A DNA stretch of 64,000 nt from Bathymodiolus brooksi (taxonomy: Eukaryota > Mollusca > Bivalvia > Mytilida > Modiolidae): NCBI GenBank assembly GCA_963680875.1, contig OY804580.1, positions 109,991,534 through 110,055,533 of the forward strand, written 5' to 3'. This document shows, one piece after another, positions 42,582-56,005 of the stretch (its first letter is position 1; every line of letters starts with the position of its first letter). The notes below the pieces were generated by a model. The model had not been told where the DNA came from. It was given only the letters and a program-made list of their open reading frames with translations, and searched no databases. The translations under genes were made by a program, and so were the position numbers.

Positions 42582-43036
42582 ATGATGAGCCACAAGATAG
42601 AGCGAAGACAAACAAAGCAAACAATAAACACCACACAAAACACTACAATGATGAGCCACAAGATAGAGCGAAGACAAACAAAAAAGACCACACAAATCAC
42701 TACAATGATGAGCCACAAGATAGAGCGAAGACAAACAAAGCAAACAATAAACACCACACAAAACACTACAATGATGAGCCACAAGATAGAGCGAAGACAA
42801 ACAAAGCAAACAAAAAACACCACACAAAACACTACAATGATGAGCCACAAGATAGAGCGAAGACAAACAAAGCAAACAATAAACACCACACAAAACACTA
42901 CAATGATGAGCCACAAGATAGAGCGAAGACAAACAAAGCAAACAAAAAACACCACACAAAACACTACAATGATGAGCCACACAAGATAGAGCGAAGACAA
43001 ACAAAGCAAACAAAAAACACCACACAAAACACTACA
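42582..43036 (+). repeat. A-cassette, short form (455 bp)
   Basis: It begins and ends like the 776-base A-cassette but lacks 321 bases, equal to four 66-base monomers plus one 57-base monomer from the middle. The two 57-base/CACAAATCAC landmarks are reduced to one, as expected from an unequal exchange between them. Confidence 0.88.
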
Positions 43037-43695
43037 ATGATGAGCCACAAGATAGAGCGAAGACAAACAAAGCAAACAATAAACACCACACAAAACACTA
43101 CAATGATGAGCCACAAGATAGAGCGAAGACAAACAAAGCAAACAATAAACACCACACAAAACACTACAATGATGAGCCACAAGATAGAGCGAAGACAAAC
43201 AAAGCAAACAATAAACACCACACAAAACACTACAATGATGAGCAACAAGATAGAGCGAAGACAAACAAAGCAAACAATAAACACCTCACAAAACACTACA
43301 ATGATGAGCCACAAGATAGAGCGAAGACAAACAAAGCAAACAAAAAACACCACACAAAACACTACAATGATGAGCCACAAGATAGAGCAAAGACAAACAA
43401 AGCGAACAAAAAACACCACACAAATCACTACAATGATGAGCCACAAGATAGAGCGAAGACAAACAAAGCAAACAATAAACACCACACAAAACACTACAAT
43501 GATGAGCAACAAGATAGAGCGAAGACAAACAAAGCAAACAATAAACACCACACAAAACACTACAATGATGAGCCACAAGATAAACCGAAGACAAACAAAG
43601 CAAACAATAAACACCACACAAAACACTACAATGATGAGCCACAAGATAGAGCGAAGACAAACAAGCAAACAATAAACACCACATAAAACACTACA
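43037..43695 (+). repeat. B-cassette, short form
   Basis: It has the B order with GAGCAACAAG, CACCTCAC, CpG-loss GAGCAAAG followed by AAAGCGAAC, CACAAATCAC, a second GAGCAACAAG, GATAAACCG and the terminal 65-base monomer with CACATAAAACAC. A closely related form is at 47,661. Confidence 0.88.
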
Positions 43696-44471
43696 ATGAT
43701 GAGCCACAAGATAGAGCGAAGACAAACAAAGCAAACAATAAACACCACACAAAACACTACAATGATGAGCCACAAGATAGAGCGAAGACAAACAAAAAAG
43801 ACCACACAAATCACTACAATGATGAGCCACAAGATAGAGCGAAGACAAACACAGCAAACAAAAAACACCACACAAAACACTACAATGATGAGCCACAAGA
43901 TAGAGCGAAGACAAACAAAGCAAACAATAAACACCACACAAAACACTACAATGATGAGCCACAAGATAAAGCGAAGACAAACAAAGCAAACAATAAACAC
44001 CACACAAAACACTACAATGATGAGCCACAAGATAGAGCGAAGACAAACAAAGCAAACAATAAACACCACACAAAACACTACAATGATGAGCCACAAGATA
44101 GAGCGAAGACAAACAAAAAAGACCACACAAATCACTACAATGATGAGCCACAAGATAGAGCGAAGACAAACAAAGCAAACAATAAACACCACACAAAACA
44201 CTACAATGATGAGCCACAAGATAGAGCGAAGACAAACAAAGCAAACAAAAAACACCACACAAAACACTACAATGATGAGCCACAAGATAGAGCGAAGACA
44301 AACAAAGCAAACAATAAACACCACACAAAACACTACAATGATGAGCCACAAGATAGAGCGAAGACAAACAAAGCAAACAAAAAACACCACACAAAACACT
44401 ACAATGATGAGCCACACAAGATAGAGCGAAGACAAACAAAGCAAACAAAAAACACCACACAAAACACTACA
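43696..44471 (+). repeat. A-cassette, copy 3 (776 bp)
   Basis: It has the same monomer order and length as the copies at 38,298 and 40,111, except that its first monomer keeps the CpG (GAGCGAAG). It ends in a 68-base marker near 44,411. Confidence 0.9.
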
Positions 44472-45328
44472 ATGATGAGCCACAAGATAGAGCGAAGACA
44501 AACAAAGCAAACAATAAACACCACACAAAACACTACAATGATGAGCCACAAGATAGAGCGAAGACAAACAAAGCAAACAATAAACACCACACAAAACACT
44601 ACAATGATGAGCCACAAGATAGAGCGAAGACAAACAAAGCAAACAATAAACACCACACAAAACACTACAATGATGAGCAACAAGATAGAGCGAAGACAAA
44701 CAATGCAAACAATAAACACCTCACAAAACACTACAATGATGAGCCACAAGATAGAGCGAAGACAAACAAAGCAAACAAAAAACACCACACAAAACACTAC
44801 AATGATGAGCCACAAGATAGAGCAAAGACAAACAAAGCAAACAATAAACACCACACAAATCACTACAATGATGAGCCACATGATGGAGCGAAGACAAACA
44901 AAGCAAACAATAAACACCACACAAAACACTACAATGATGAGCCACAAGATAAAGCGAAGACAAACAAAGCAAACAATAAACACCACACAAAACACTACAA
45001 TGATGAGCCACAAGATAAAGCGAAGACAAACAAAGCAAACAAAAAACACCACACAAAACACTACAATGATGAGCCACAAGATAGAGCAAAGACAAACAAA
45101 GCAAACAAAAAACACCACACAAATCACTACAATGATATGCCACAAGATAGAGCGAAGACAAACAAAGCAAACAATAAACACCACACAAAACACTACAATG
45201 ATGAGCCACAAGATAAAGCGAAGACAAACAAAGCAAACAATAAACACCACACAAAACACTACAATGATGAGCCACAAGATAGAGCGAAGACAAACAAGCA
45301 AACAATAAACACCACACAAAACACTACA
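44472..45328 (+). repeat. B-cassette, long form, second copy
   Basis: It corresponds to 40,887-41,743 at an offset of 3,585, with local differences: CACATGATGGAGCG near 44,877, GATATGCCAC near 45,134 and T44 restored in one monomer. Confidence 0.88.
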
Positions 45329-46950
45329 ATGATGAGCCACAAGATAGAGCGAAGACAAACAAAGCAAACAATAAACACCACACAAAACACTACAATGATG
45401 AGCCACAAGATAGAGCGAAGACAAACAAAAAAGACCACACAAATCAAAACAATGATGAGCCACAAGATAGAGCGACGACAAACAAAACAAACAATAAACA
45501 CCACACAAAACACTACAATGATGAGCTACAAGATAGAGCGAAGACAAACAAAGCAAACAATAAACACCACACAAAACACTACAATGATGAGCCACAAGAT
45601 AGAGCGAAGACAAACAAAGCAAACAATAAACACCACACAAAACACTACAATGATGAGCCACAAGATAGAGCGAAGACAAACAAAGCAAACAATAAACACC
45701 ACACAAAACACTACAATGATGAGCCACAAGATAGAGCGAAGACAAACAAAGCAAACAATAAACACCACACAAAACACTACAATGATGAGCCACAAGATAG
45801 AGCGAAGACAAACAAAAAAGACCACACAAAACACTACAATGATGAGCCACAAGATAGAGCGAAGACAAACAAAGCAAACAATAAACACCACACAAAACAC
45901 TACAATGATGAGCCACAAGATAGAGCGAAGACAAACAAAGCAAACAATAAACACCACACAAAACACTACAATGATGAGCCACAAGATAGAGCGAAGACAA
46001 ACAAAGCAAACAATAAACACCACACAAAACACTACAATGATGAGCCACAAGATAGAGCGAAGACAAACAAAGCAAACAATAAACACCACACAAAACACTA
46101 CAATGATGAGCCACAAGATAAACCGAAGACAAACAAAGCAAACAATAAACACCACACAAAACACTACAATGATGAGCCACAAGATAGAGCGAAGACAAAC
46201 AAAGCAAACAATAAACACCACACAAAACACTACAATGATGAGCCACAAGATAGAGCGAAGACAAACAAAGCAAACAATAAACACCACACAAAACACTACA
46301 ATGATGAGCCACAAGATAGAGCGAAGACAAACAAAGCAAACAATAAACACCACACAAAACACTACAATGATGAGCCACAAGATAGAGCGAAGACAAACAA
46401 AGCAAACAATAAACACCACACAAAACACTACAATGATGAGCCACAAGATAGAGCGAAGACAAACAAAAAAGACCACACAAAACACTACAATGATGAGCCA
46501 CAAGATAGAGCGAAGACAAACAAAGCAAACAATAAACACCACACAAAACACTACAATGATGAGCCACAAGATAGAGCGAAGACAAACAAAGCAAACAATA
46601 AAGACCACACAAAACACTACAATGATGAGCCACAAGATAGAGCGAAGACAAACAAAGCAAACAATAAACACCACACAAAACACTACAATGATGAGCCACA
46701 AGATAGAGCGAAGACAAACAAAGCAAACAATAAACACCACACAAAACACTACAATGATGAGCCACAAGATAAACCGAAGACAAACAAAGCAAACAATAAA
46801 CACCACACAAAACACTACAATGATGAGCCACAAGATAGAGCGAAGACAAACAAAGCAAACAAAAAACACCACACAAAACACTACAATGATGAGCCACAAG
46901 ATAGAGCGAAGACAAACAAGCAAACAATAAACACCACATAAAACACTACA
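45329..46950 (+). repeat. Highly homogeneous run of consensus monomers
   Basis: After a 57-base monomer near 45,428 with the unusual CACAAATCAAAAC, nearly every monomer is the T44 consensus. The exceptions I noticed are GCGACGAC near 45,473, GAGCTACAAG near 45,525, 57-base monomers near 45,813 and 46,463, GATAAACCG near 46,120 and 46,768, C48G near 46,602 and T44A near 46,860. The run ends in the 65-base monomer with CACATAAAACAC near 46,915. It is the most uniform stretch I saw. Confidence 0.87.
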
Positions 46951-47660
46951 ATGATGAGCCACAAGATAGAGCGAAGACAAACAAAGCAAACAATAAACAC
47001 CACACAAAACACTACAATGATGAGCCACAAGATAGAGCGAAGACAAACAAAAAAGACCACACAAATCACTACAATGATGAGCCACAAGATAGAGCGAAGA
47101 CAAACACAGCAAACAAAAAACACCACACAAAACACTACAATGATGAGCCACAAGATAGAGCGAAGACAAACAAAGCAAACAATAAACACCACACAAAACA
47201 CTACAATGATGAGCCACAAGATAAAGCGAAGACAAACAAAGCAAACAATAAACACCACACAAAACACTACAATGATGAGCCACAAGATAGAGCGAAGACA
47301 AACAAAAAAGACCACACAAATCACTACAATGATGAGCCACAAGATAGAGCGAAGACAAACAAAGCAAACAATAAACACCACACAAAACACTACAATGATG
47401 AGCCACAAGATAGAGCGAAGACAAACAAAGCAAACAAAAAACACCACACAAAACACTACAATGATGAGCCACAAGATAGAGCGAAGACAAACAAAGCAAA
47501 CAATAAACACCACACAAAACACTACAATGATGAGCCACAAGATAGAGCGAAGACAAACAAAGCAAACAAAAAACACCACACAAAACACTACAATGATGAG
47601 CCACACAAGATAGAGCGAAGAAAAACAAAGCAAACAAAAAACACCACACAAAACACTACA
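46951..47660 (+). repeat. A-cassette, copy 4 (710 bp)
   Basis: It is the A-cassette with one 66-base monomer missing, before the second 57-base monomer. It ends in a marker near 47,600 whose monomer has GAAGAAAAAC. Confidence 0.9.
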
Positions 47661-48319
47661 ATGATGAGCCACAAGATAGAGCGAAGACAAACAAAGCAAA
47701 CAATAAACACCACACAAAACACTACAATGATGAGCCACAAGATAGAGCGAAGACAAACAAAGCAAACAATAAACACCACACAAAACACTACAATGATGAG
47801 CCACAAGATAGAGCGAAGACAAACAAAGCAAACAATAAACACCACACAAAACACTACAATGATGAGCAACAAGATAGAGCGAAGACAAACAATGCAAACA
47901 ATAAACACCTCACAAAACACTACAATGATGAGCCACAAGATAGAGCGAAGACAAACAAAGCAAACAAAAAACACCACACAAAACACTACAATGATGAGCC
48001 ACAAGATAGAGCAAAGACAAACAAAGCGAACAAAAAACACCACACAAATCACTACAATGATGAGCCACAAGATAGAGCGAAGACAAACAAAGCAAACAAT
48101 AAACACCACACAAAACACTACAATGATGAGCAACAAGATAGAGCGAAGACAAACAATGCAAACAATAAACACCACACAAAACACTACAATGATGAGCCAC
48201 AAGATAAAGCGAAGACAAACAAAGCAAACAATAAACACCACACAAAACACTACAATGATGAGCCACAAGATAGAGCGAAGACAAACAAGCAAACAATAAA
48301 CACCACACAAAACACTACA
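47661..48319 (+). repeat. B-cassette, short form, second copy
   Basis: It matches 43,037-43,695 at an offset of 4,624, but carries AATGCAAAC after both GAGCAACAAG monomers and GATAAAGCG instead of GATAAACCG. It ends with the 65-base monomer near 48,286. Confidence 0.88.
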
Positions 48320-51300
48320 ATGATGAGCCACAAGATAGAGCGAAGACAAACAAAGCAAACAATAAACACCACACAAAACACTACAATGATGAGCCACAAG
48401 ATAGAGCGAAGACAAACAAAAAAGACCACACAAATCACTACAATGATGAGCCACAAGATAGAGCGAAAACAAACAAAGCAAACAATAAACACCACACAAA
48501 ACACTACAATGATGAGCCACAAGATAAAGCGAAGACAAACAAAGCAAACAATAAACACCACACAAAACACTACAATGATGAGCGACAAGATAGAGCGAAG
48601 ACAAACAAAGCAAACAATAAACACCACACAAAACACTACAATGATGAGCCACAAGATAGAGCGAAGACAAACAAAGCAAACAATAAACACCACACAAAAC
48701 ACTACAATGATGAGCCACAAGATAGAGCGAGGACAAACAAAGCAAACAATAAATACCACACAAAACACTACAATGATGAGCCACAAGATAGAGCGAAGAC
48801 AAACAAAGCAAACAATAAACACAACACAAAACACTACAATGATGAGCCACAAGATAGAGCGAAGACAAACAAAGCAAACAAAAAACACCACACAAAACAC
48901 TACAATGATGAGCAACAAGATAGAGCGAAGACAAACAAAGCAAACAATAAACACCACACAAAACACTACAATGATGAGCCACAAGATAGAGCGAAGAAAA
49001 ACAAAGCAAACAATAAACACCACACAAAACAATACAATGATGAGCCACAAGATAGAGCGAAGACAAACAGAGCAAACAAAAAACATCACACAAAACACTA
49101 CAATGATGAGCCACAAGATAGAGCGAAGACAAACAAAGCAAACAAAAAACACCACACAAAACACTACAATGATGAGCCACAAGATAGAGCGAAGACAAAC
49201 AAAGCAAACAATAAACACCACACAAAACACTACAATGATGAGCCACAAGATAGGGCGAAGACAAACAAAAAAGACCACACAAAACACTACAATGATGAGC
49301 CACAAGATAGAGCGAAGACAAACCAAGCAAACAAAAAACACCACACAAAACACTACAATGATGAGCCAAACAAGATAGAGCGAAGACAAACAAAGCAAAC
49401 AATAAACACCACACAAAACACTACAATGATGAGCCACAAGATAGAGCGAAGACAAACAAAGCAAACAATAAACAGCACACAAAACACTACAATGATGAGC
49501 CACAAGATAGAGCGAAGACAAACAAAGCAAACAATAAATACCACACAAAACACTACAATGATGAGCCACAAGATAGAGCGAAGACAAACAAAGCAAACAA
49601 TAAACACCACACAAAACACTACAATGATGAGCCACAAGATAGAGCGAAGACAAACAAAAAAGACCACACAAAACACTACAATGATGAGCCACAAGATAGA
49701 GCGAAGACAAACAGAGCAAACAAAAAACACCACACAAAACACTACAATGATGAGCCACAAGATAGAGCGAAGACAAACAAAGCAAACAAAAAACACCACA
49801 CAAAACACTACAATGATGAGCCACAAGATAGAGCGAAGACAAACAAAGCAAACAATAAACACCACACAAAACACTACAATGATGAGCCACAAGATAGGGC
49901 GAAGAGAAACAAAAAAGACCACACAAAACACTACAATGATGAGCCACAAGATAGAGCGAAGACAAACAAAGCAAACAAAAAACACCACACAAAACACTAC
50001 AATGATGAGCCAAACAAGATAGAGCGAAGACAAACAAAGCAAACAATAAACACCACACAAAACACTACAATGATGAGCCACAAGATAGAGCGAAGACAAA
50101 CAAAGCAAACAATAAACACCACACAAAACACTACAATGATGAGCCACAAGATAGAGCGAAGACAAACAAAGCAAACAATAAATACCACACAAAACACTAC
50201 AATGATGAGCCACAAGATAGAGCGAAGCCAAACAAAGCAAACAATAAACACCACACAAAACACTACAATGATGAGCCACAAGATAGAGCGAAGACAAACA
50301 AAGCAAACAATAAACACCACACAAAACACTACAATGATGAGCCACAAGATAGAGCGAAGACAAACAAAGCAAACAATAAACACCACACAAAACACTACAA
50401 TGATGAGCCACAAGATAGAGCGAAGACAAACAAAGCAAACAATAAACACCACACAAAACACTACAATGATGAGCCACAAGATAGAGCGAAGACAAACAAA
50501 GCAAACAATAAACACCACACAAAACACTACAATGATGAGCCACAAGATAGAGCGAAGACAAGCAAAGCAAACAATAAACACCACACAAAACACTACAATG
50601 ATGAGCCACAAGATAGAGCGAAGACAAACAAAGCAAACAATAAACACCACACAAAACACTACAATGATGAGCCACAAGAAAGAGCGAAGACAAACAAAGC
50701 AAACAATAAATACCACACAAAACACTACAATGATGAGCAACAAGATAGAGCGAAGACAAACAAAGCAAACAATAAACACCACACAAAACACTACAATGAT
50801 GAGCCACAAGATAGCGCGAAGACAAACAAAGCAAACAATAAACACCACACAAAACACTACAATGATGAGCCACAAGATAGAGCGAAGACAAACAAAGCAA
50901 ACAATAAACACCACACAAAACACTACAATGATGAGGCACAAGATAGAGCGAAGACAAACAGAGCAAACAAAAAACACCACACAAAACACTACAATGATGA
51001 GCCACAAGATAGAGCGAAGACAAACAAAGCAAACAATAAACGCCACACAAAACACTACAATGATGAGCCACAAGATAGAGCGAAGGCAAACAAAAAAGAC
51101 CACACAAAACACTACAATGATGAGCCACAAGATAGAGCGAAGACAAACAGAGCAAACAATAAATACCACACAAAAGATTACAATGATGAGCTACAAGATA
51201 GAGCGAAGACAAACAAAACAAACAATAAACACCACACAAAACACTACAATGATGAGCCACAAGATAGAGCGAAGACAAACAAAGCAAACAATAAACACCA

Positions 51301-52080
51301 CACAAAACACTACAATGATGAGCCACAAGATAGAGCGAAGACAAACAAAGCAAACAAAATACACCACACAAAACACTACAATGATGAACCACAAGATAGA
51401 GCGAAGACAAACAAAGCAAACAATAAACACCACACAAAACACTACAATGATGAGCAACAAGATAGAGCGAAGACAAACAAAGCAAACAATAAACACCACA
51501 CAAAACACTACAATGATGAGCCACAAGATAGAGCGAAGACAAACAAAGCAAACAATAAATACCACACAAAACACTACAATGATGAGCCACAAGATAGAGC
51601 GAAGACAAACAAAGCAAACAATAAACACAACACAAAACACTACAATGATGAGCCACAAGATAGAGCGAAGACAAACAAAGCAAACAAAAATCACCACACA
51701 AAACACTACAATGATGAGCCACAAGATAGAGCGAAGACAAACAAAGCAAACAATAAACACCACACAAAACACTACAATGATGAGCCACAAGATAGAGCGA
51801 AGACAAACAAAGCAAACAATAAACACCACACAAAACACTACAATGATGAACCACAAGATAGAGCAAAGACAAACAGAGCAAACAAAAAACACCACACAAA
51901 ACACTACAATGATGAGCCACAAGATGGAGCGAAGACAAACAAAGCAAACAAAAAACACCACACAAAACACTACAATGATGAGCCACAAGATAGAGCGAAG
52001 ACAAACAAAGCAAACAATAAACACCACACAAAACACTACAATGATGAGCCACAAGATAGAGCGAAGACAAACAAAAAAGA
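48320..52080 (+). repeat. Satellite leading into the second superunit family
   Basis: About 48.6-50.0 kb matches 54.5-55.9 kb at an offset of 5,890 (landmarks GCGAGGACAAAC at 48,727, CACAACACAAAAC, CAATACAATG, ACAGAGCAAAC, GATAGGGCG with a 57-base monomer, AAACCAAGC, marker variant CCAAACAAG near 49,367). About 50.05-50.65 kb matches 59.73-60.33 kb. The rest holds scattered private variants: CAAGAAAGAGCG near 50,687, GATAGCGCG near 50,814, AATAAACGCC near 51,036, GCGAAGGCAAAC near 51,080, AAAAGATTAC near 51,172, AAAATACACC near 51,357 and AAAATCACC near 51,687. Confidence 0.85.
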
Positions 52081-55000
52081 CCACACAAAACACTACAATG
52101 ATGAGCCACAAGATAGAGCGAAGACAAACAAAGCAAACAAAAAACACCACACAAAACACTACAATGATGAGCCACACAAGATAGAGCGAAGACAAACAAA
52201 GCAAACAATAAACACCACACAAAACACTACAATGATGAGCCACAAGATAGAGCGAAGACAAACAAAGCAAACAAAAAACACCACACAAAACACTACAATG
52301 ATGAGTCACAAGATAGAGCGAAGACAAACAAAGCAAACAATAAACACCACACAAAACACTACAATGATGAGCCACAAGATAGAGCGAAGACAAACAAAGC
52401 AAACAAAAAACACCACACAAAACACTACAATGATGAGCCACAAGATAGAGCGAAGACAAACAAAGTAAACAAAAAACACCACACAAAACACTACAATGAT
52501 GAGCCACAAGATAGAGCGAACACAAACAACGCAAACAATAAACACCACACAAAATACTACAATGATGAGCCGCACAAGATAGAGCGAAGACAAACAAAGC
52601 AAACAATAAACACCACACAAAACACTACAATGATGAGCCACAAGATAGAGTGAAGACAAACAAAGCAAACAATAAACACCACACAAAACACTACAATGAT
52701 GAGCCACAAGATAGAGCGAAGACAAACAAAGTAAACAATAAACACCACACAAAACACTACACAGATGAGCCACAAGATAAAGCGAAGACAAACAAAAAAG
52801 ACCACACAAAACACTACAATGATGAGCCACAAGATAGAGCGAAGACAAACAAAGCAAACAAAAAACCCCACACAAAACACTACAATGATGAGCCACAAGA
52901 TAGAGCGAAGACAAACAAAGCAAACAATAAACACCACACAAAACACTACAATGATGCGCAACAAGATAGAGCGAAGACAAACAAAGCAAACAATAAACAC
53001 CACACAAACACTACAATGATGAGCCACAAGATAGAGCGAAGACAAACAAAGCAAACAATAAACACCACACAAAACACTACAATGATGAGCCACAAGATAG
53101 AGCGAAGACAAACAAAGCAAACAAAAAACACCACACAAAACACTACAATGATGAGCCACAAGATAGAGCGAAGACAAACAAAGCAAACAAAAAACACCAC
53201 ACAAAACACTACAATGATGGGCAACACAAGATAGAGCGAAGACAAACAAAGCAAACAATAAACACCACACAAAACACTACAATGATGAGCCACAAGATAG
53301 AGCGAAGACAAACAAACCAAACAATAAAGACCACACAAAACACTACAATGATGAGCCACAAGATAGAGCAAAGACAAACAAAGCAAACAATAAACACCAC
53401 ACAAAACACTACAATGATGAACCACAAGATAGAGCGAAGAAAAACAAAGCAAACAATAAACACCACACAAAACACTACAATGATGAGCCACACAAGATAG
53501 AGCGAAGACAAACAAAGTAAACAAAAAACACCACACAAAACACTACAATGATGAGCCACAAGATAGAGCGAAGACAAACAAAGTAAACAATAAACACCAC
53601 ACAAAACACTACAATGATGAGCCACAAGATAGAGCGAAGACAAACAAAGCAAACAAAAAACACCACACAAAACACTACAATGATGAGCCACAATATAGAG
53701 CGAAGACAAACAAAGTAAACAATAAACACCACACAAAACACTACAATGATGAGCCACAATATAGAGCGAAGACAAACAAAGTAAACAATAAACACCACAC
53801 AAAACACTACAATGATGAGCCACAAGATAGAGCGAAGACAAACAAAGCAAACAATAAACACCACACAAAACACTGCAATGATGAGCCACAAGATAGAGCG
53901 AAGACAAACAAAGCAAACAATAAACACCACACAAAACACTACAATGATGAACCACAAGATAGAGCGAAGACAAACAAAGCAAACAAAAAACACCACACAA
54001 AACACTACAATGATGAGCCACAAGATAGAGCGAAGACAAACAAAGTAAACAAAAAACACCACACAAAACACTACAATGATGAGCCACAAGATAGAGCGAA
54101 GACAAACAAAGCAAACAATAAACACCACACAAAACACTACAATGATGAGCCACACAAGATAGAGCGAAGACAAACAAAGCAAACAATAAACACCACACAA
54201 AACACTACAATGATGAGCCACAAGATAGAGCGAAGACAAACAAAGTAAACAATGAACACCACACAAAACACTACAATGATGAGCCACAAGATAAAGCGAA
54301 GACAAACAAAAAAGACCACACAAAACACTACAATGATGAGCCACAAGATAGAGCGAAGACAAACAAAGCAAACAAAAAACACCACACAAAACACTACAAT
54401 GATGAGCCACAAGATAGAGCGAAGACAAACAAAGCAAACAATAAACACCACACAAAACACTACAATGATGAGCCACAAGATAGAGCGAAGACAAACAAAG
54501 CAAACAATAAACACCACACAAAACACTACAATGATGAGCCACAAGATAGAGCGAAGACAAACAAAGCAAACAATAAACACCACACAAAACACTACAATGA
54601 TGAGCCACAAGATAGAGCGAGGACAAACAAAGCAAACAATAAATACCACACAAAACACTACAATGATGAGCCACAAGATAGAGCGAAGACAAACAAAGCA
54701 AACAATAAACACAACACAAAACACTACAATGATGAGCCACAAGATAGAGCGAAGACAAACAAAGCAAACAAAAAACACCACACAAAACACTACAATGATG
54801 AGCAACAAGATAGAGCGAAGACAAACAAAGCAAACAATAAACACCACACAAAACACTACAATGATGAGCCACAAGATAGAGCGAAGAAAAACAAAGCAAA
54901 CAATAAACACCACACAAAACAATACAATGATGAGCCACAAGATAGAGCGAAGACAAACAGAGCAAACAAAAAACACCACACAAAACACTACAATGATGAG

Positions 55001-56005
55001 CCACAAGATAGAGCGAAGACAAACAAAGCAAACAAAAAACACCACACAAAACACTACAATGATGAGCCACAAGATAGAGCGAAGACAAACAAAGCAAACA
55101 ATAAACACCACACAAAACACTACAATGATGAGCCACAAGATAGGGCGAAGACAAACAAAAAAGACCACACAAAACACTACAATGATGAGCCACAAGATAG
55201 AGCGAAGACAAACCAAGCAAGCAAAAAACACCACACAAAACACTACAATGATGAGCCAAACAAGATAGAGCGAAGACAAACAAAGCAAACAATAAACACC
55301 ACACAAAACACTACAATGATGAGCCACAAGATAGAGCGAAGACAAACAAAGCAAACAATAAACAGCACACAAAACACTACAATGATGAGCCACAAGATAG
55401 AGCGAAGACAAACAAAGCAAACAATAAATACCACACAAAACACTACAATGATGAGCCACAAGATAGAGCGAAGACAAACAAAGCAAACAATAAACACCAC
55501 ACAAAACACTACAATGATGAGCCACAAGATAGAGCGAAGACAAACAAAAAAGACCACACAAAACACTACAATGATGAGCCACAAGATAGAGCGAAGACAA
55601 ACAGAGCAAACAAAAAACACCACACAAAACACTACAATGATGAGCCACAAGATAGAGCGAAGACAAACAAAGCAAATAAAAAACACCACACAAAACACTA
55701 CAATGATGAGCCACAAGATAGAGCGAAGACAAACAAAGCAAACAATAAACACCACACAAAACACTACAATGATGAGCCACAAGATAGGGCGAAGAGAAAC
55801 AAAAAAGACCACACAAAACACTACAATGATGAGCCACAAGATAGAGCGAAGACAAACAAAGCAAACAATAAACACCACACAAAACACTACAATGATGAGC
55901 CACAAGATAGAGCGAAGACAAACAAAGCAAACAATAAATACCACACAAAACACTACAATGATGAGCCACAAGATAGAGCGAAGCCAAACAAAGCAAACGA
56001 AAAAG
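52081..56005 (+). repeat. 3,926-bp superunit, copy 1
   Basis: It repeats at an offset of 3,926. Landmarks in order are marker near 52,173, TGAGTCA at 52,302-52,308, GCGAACACAAACAACGC, marker CCGCACAAG near 52,570, CpG-loss GAGTGAAG near 52,647, ACACAGATGAG, 57-base monomer, AAAACCCCAC, GATGCGCAAC, 65-base CACACAAACAC, GATGGGCAACACAAG marker near 53,217, AAACCAAAC with C48G near 53,325, CpG-loss GAGCAAAG, two GCCACAATATAG monomers, ACTGCAATG, then the GCGAGGAC-to-CCAAACAAG module at about 54.6-55.26 kb. Edges are approximate. Confidence 0.88.

Noticed and set aside
50070..52184. 704-codon top-strand open frame of 22-residue repeats starting MMSHKIERRQTK
   Set aside because: It exists only because the 66-base monomer lacks a stop in this frame. 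Homologous segments carry stop variants and frameshifts, and substitutions are not biased toward synonymous sites.
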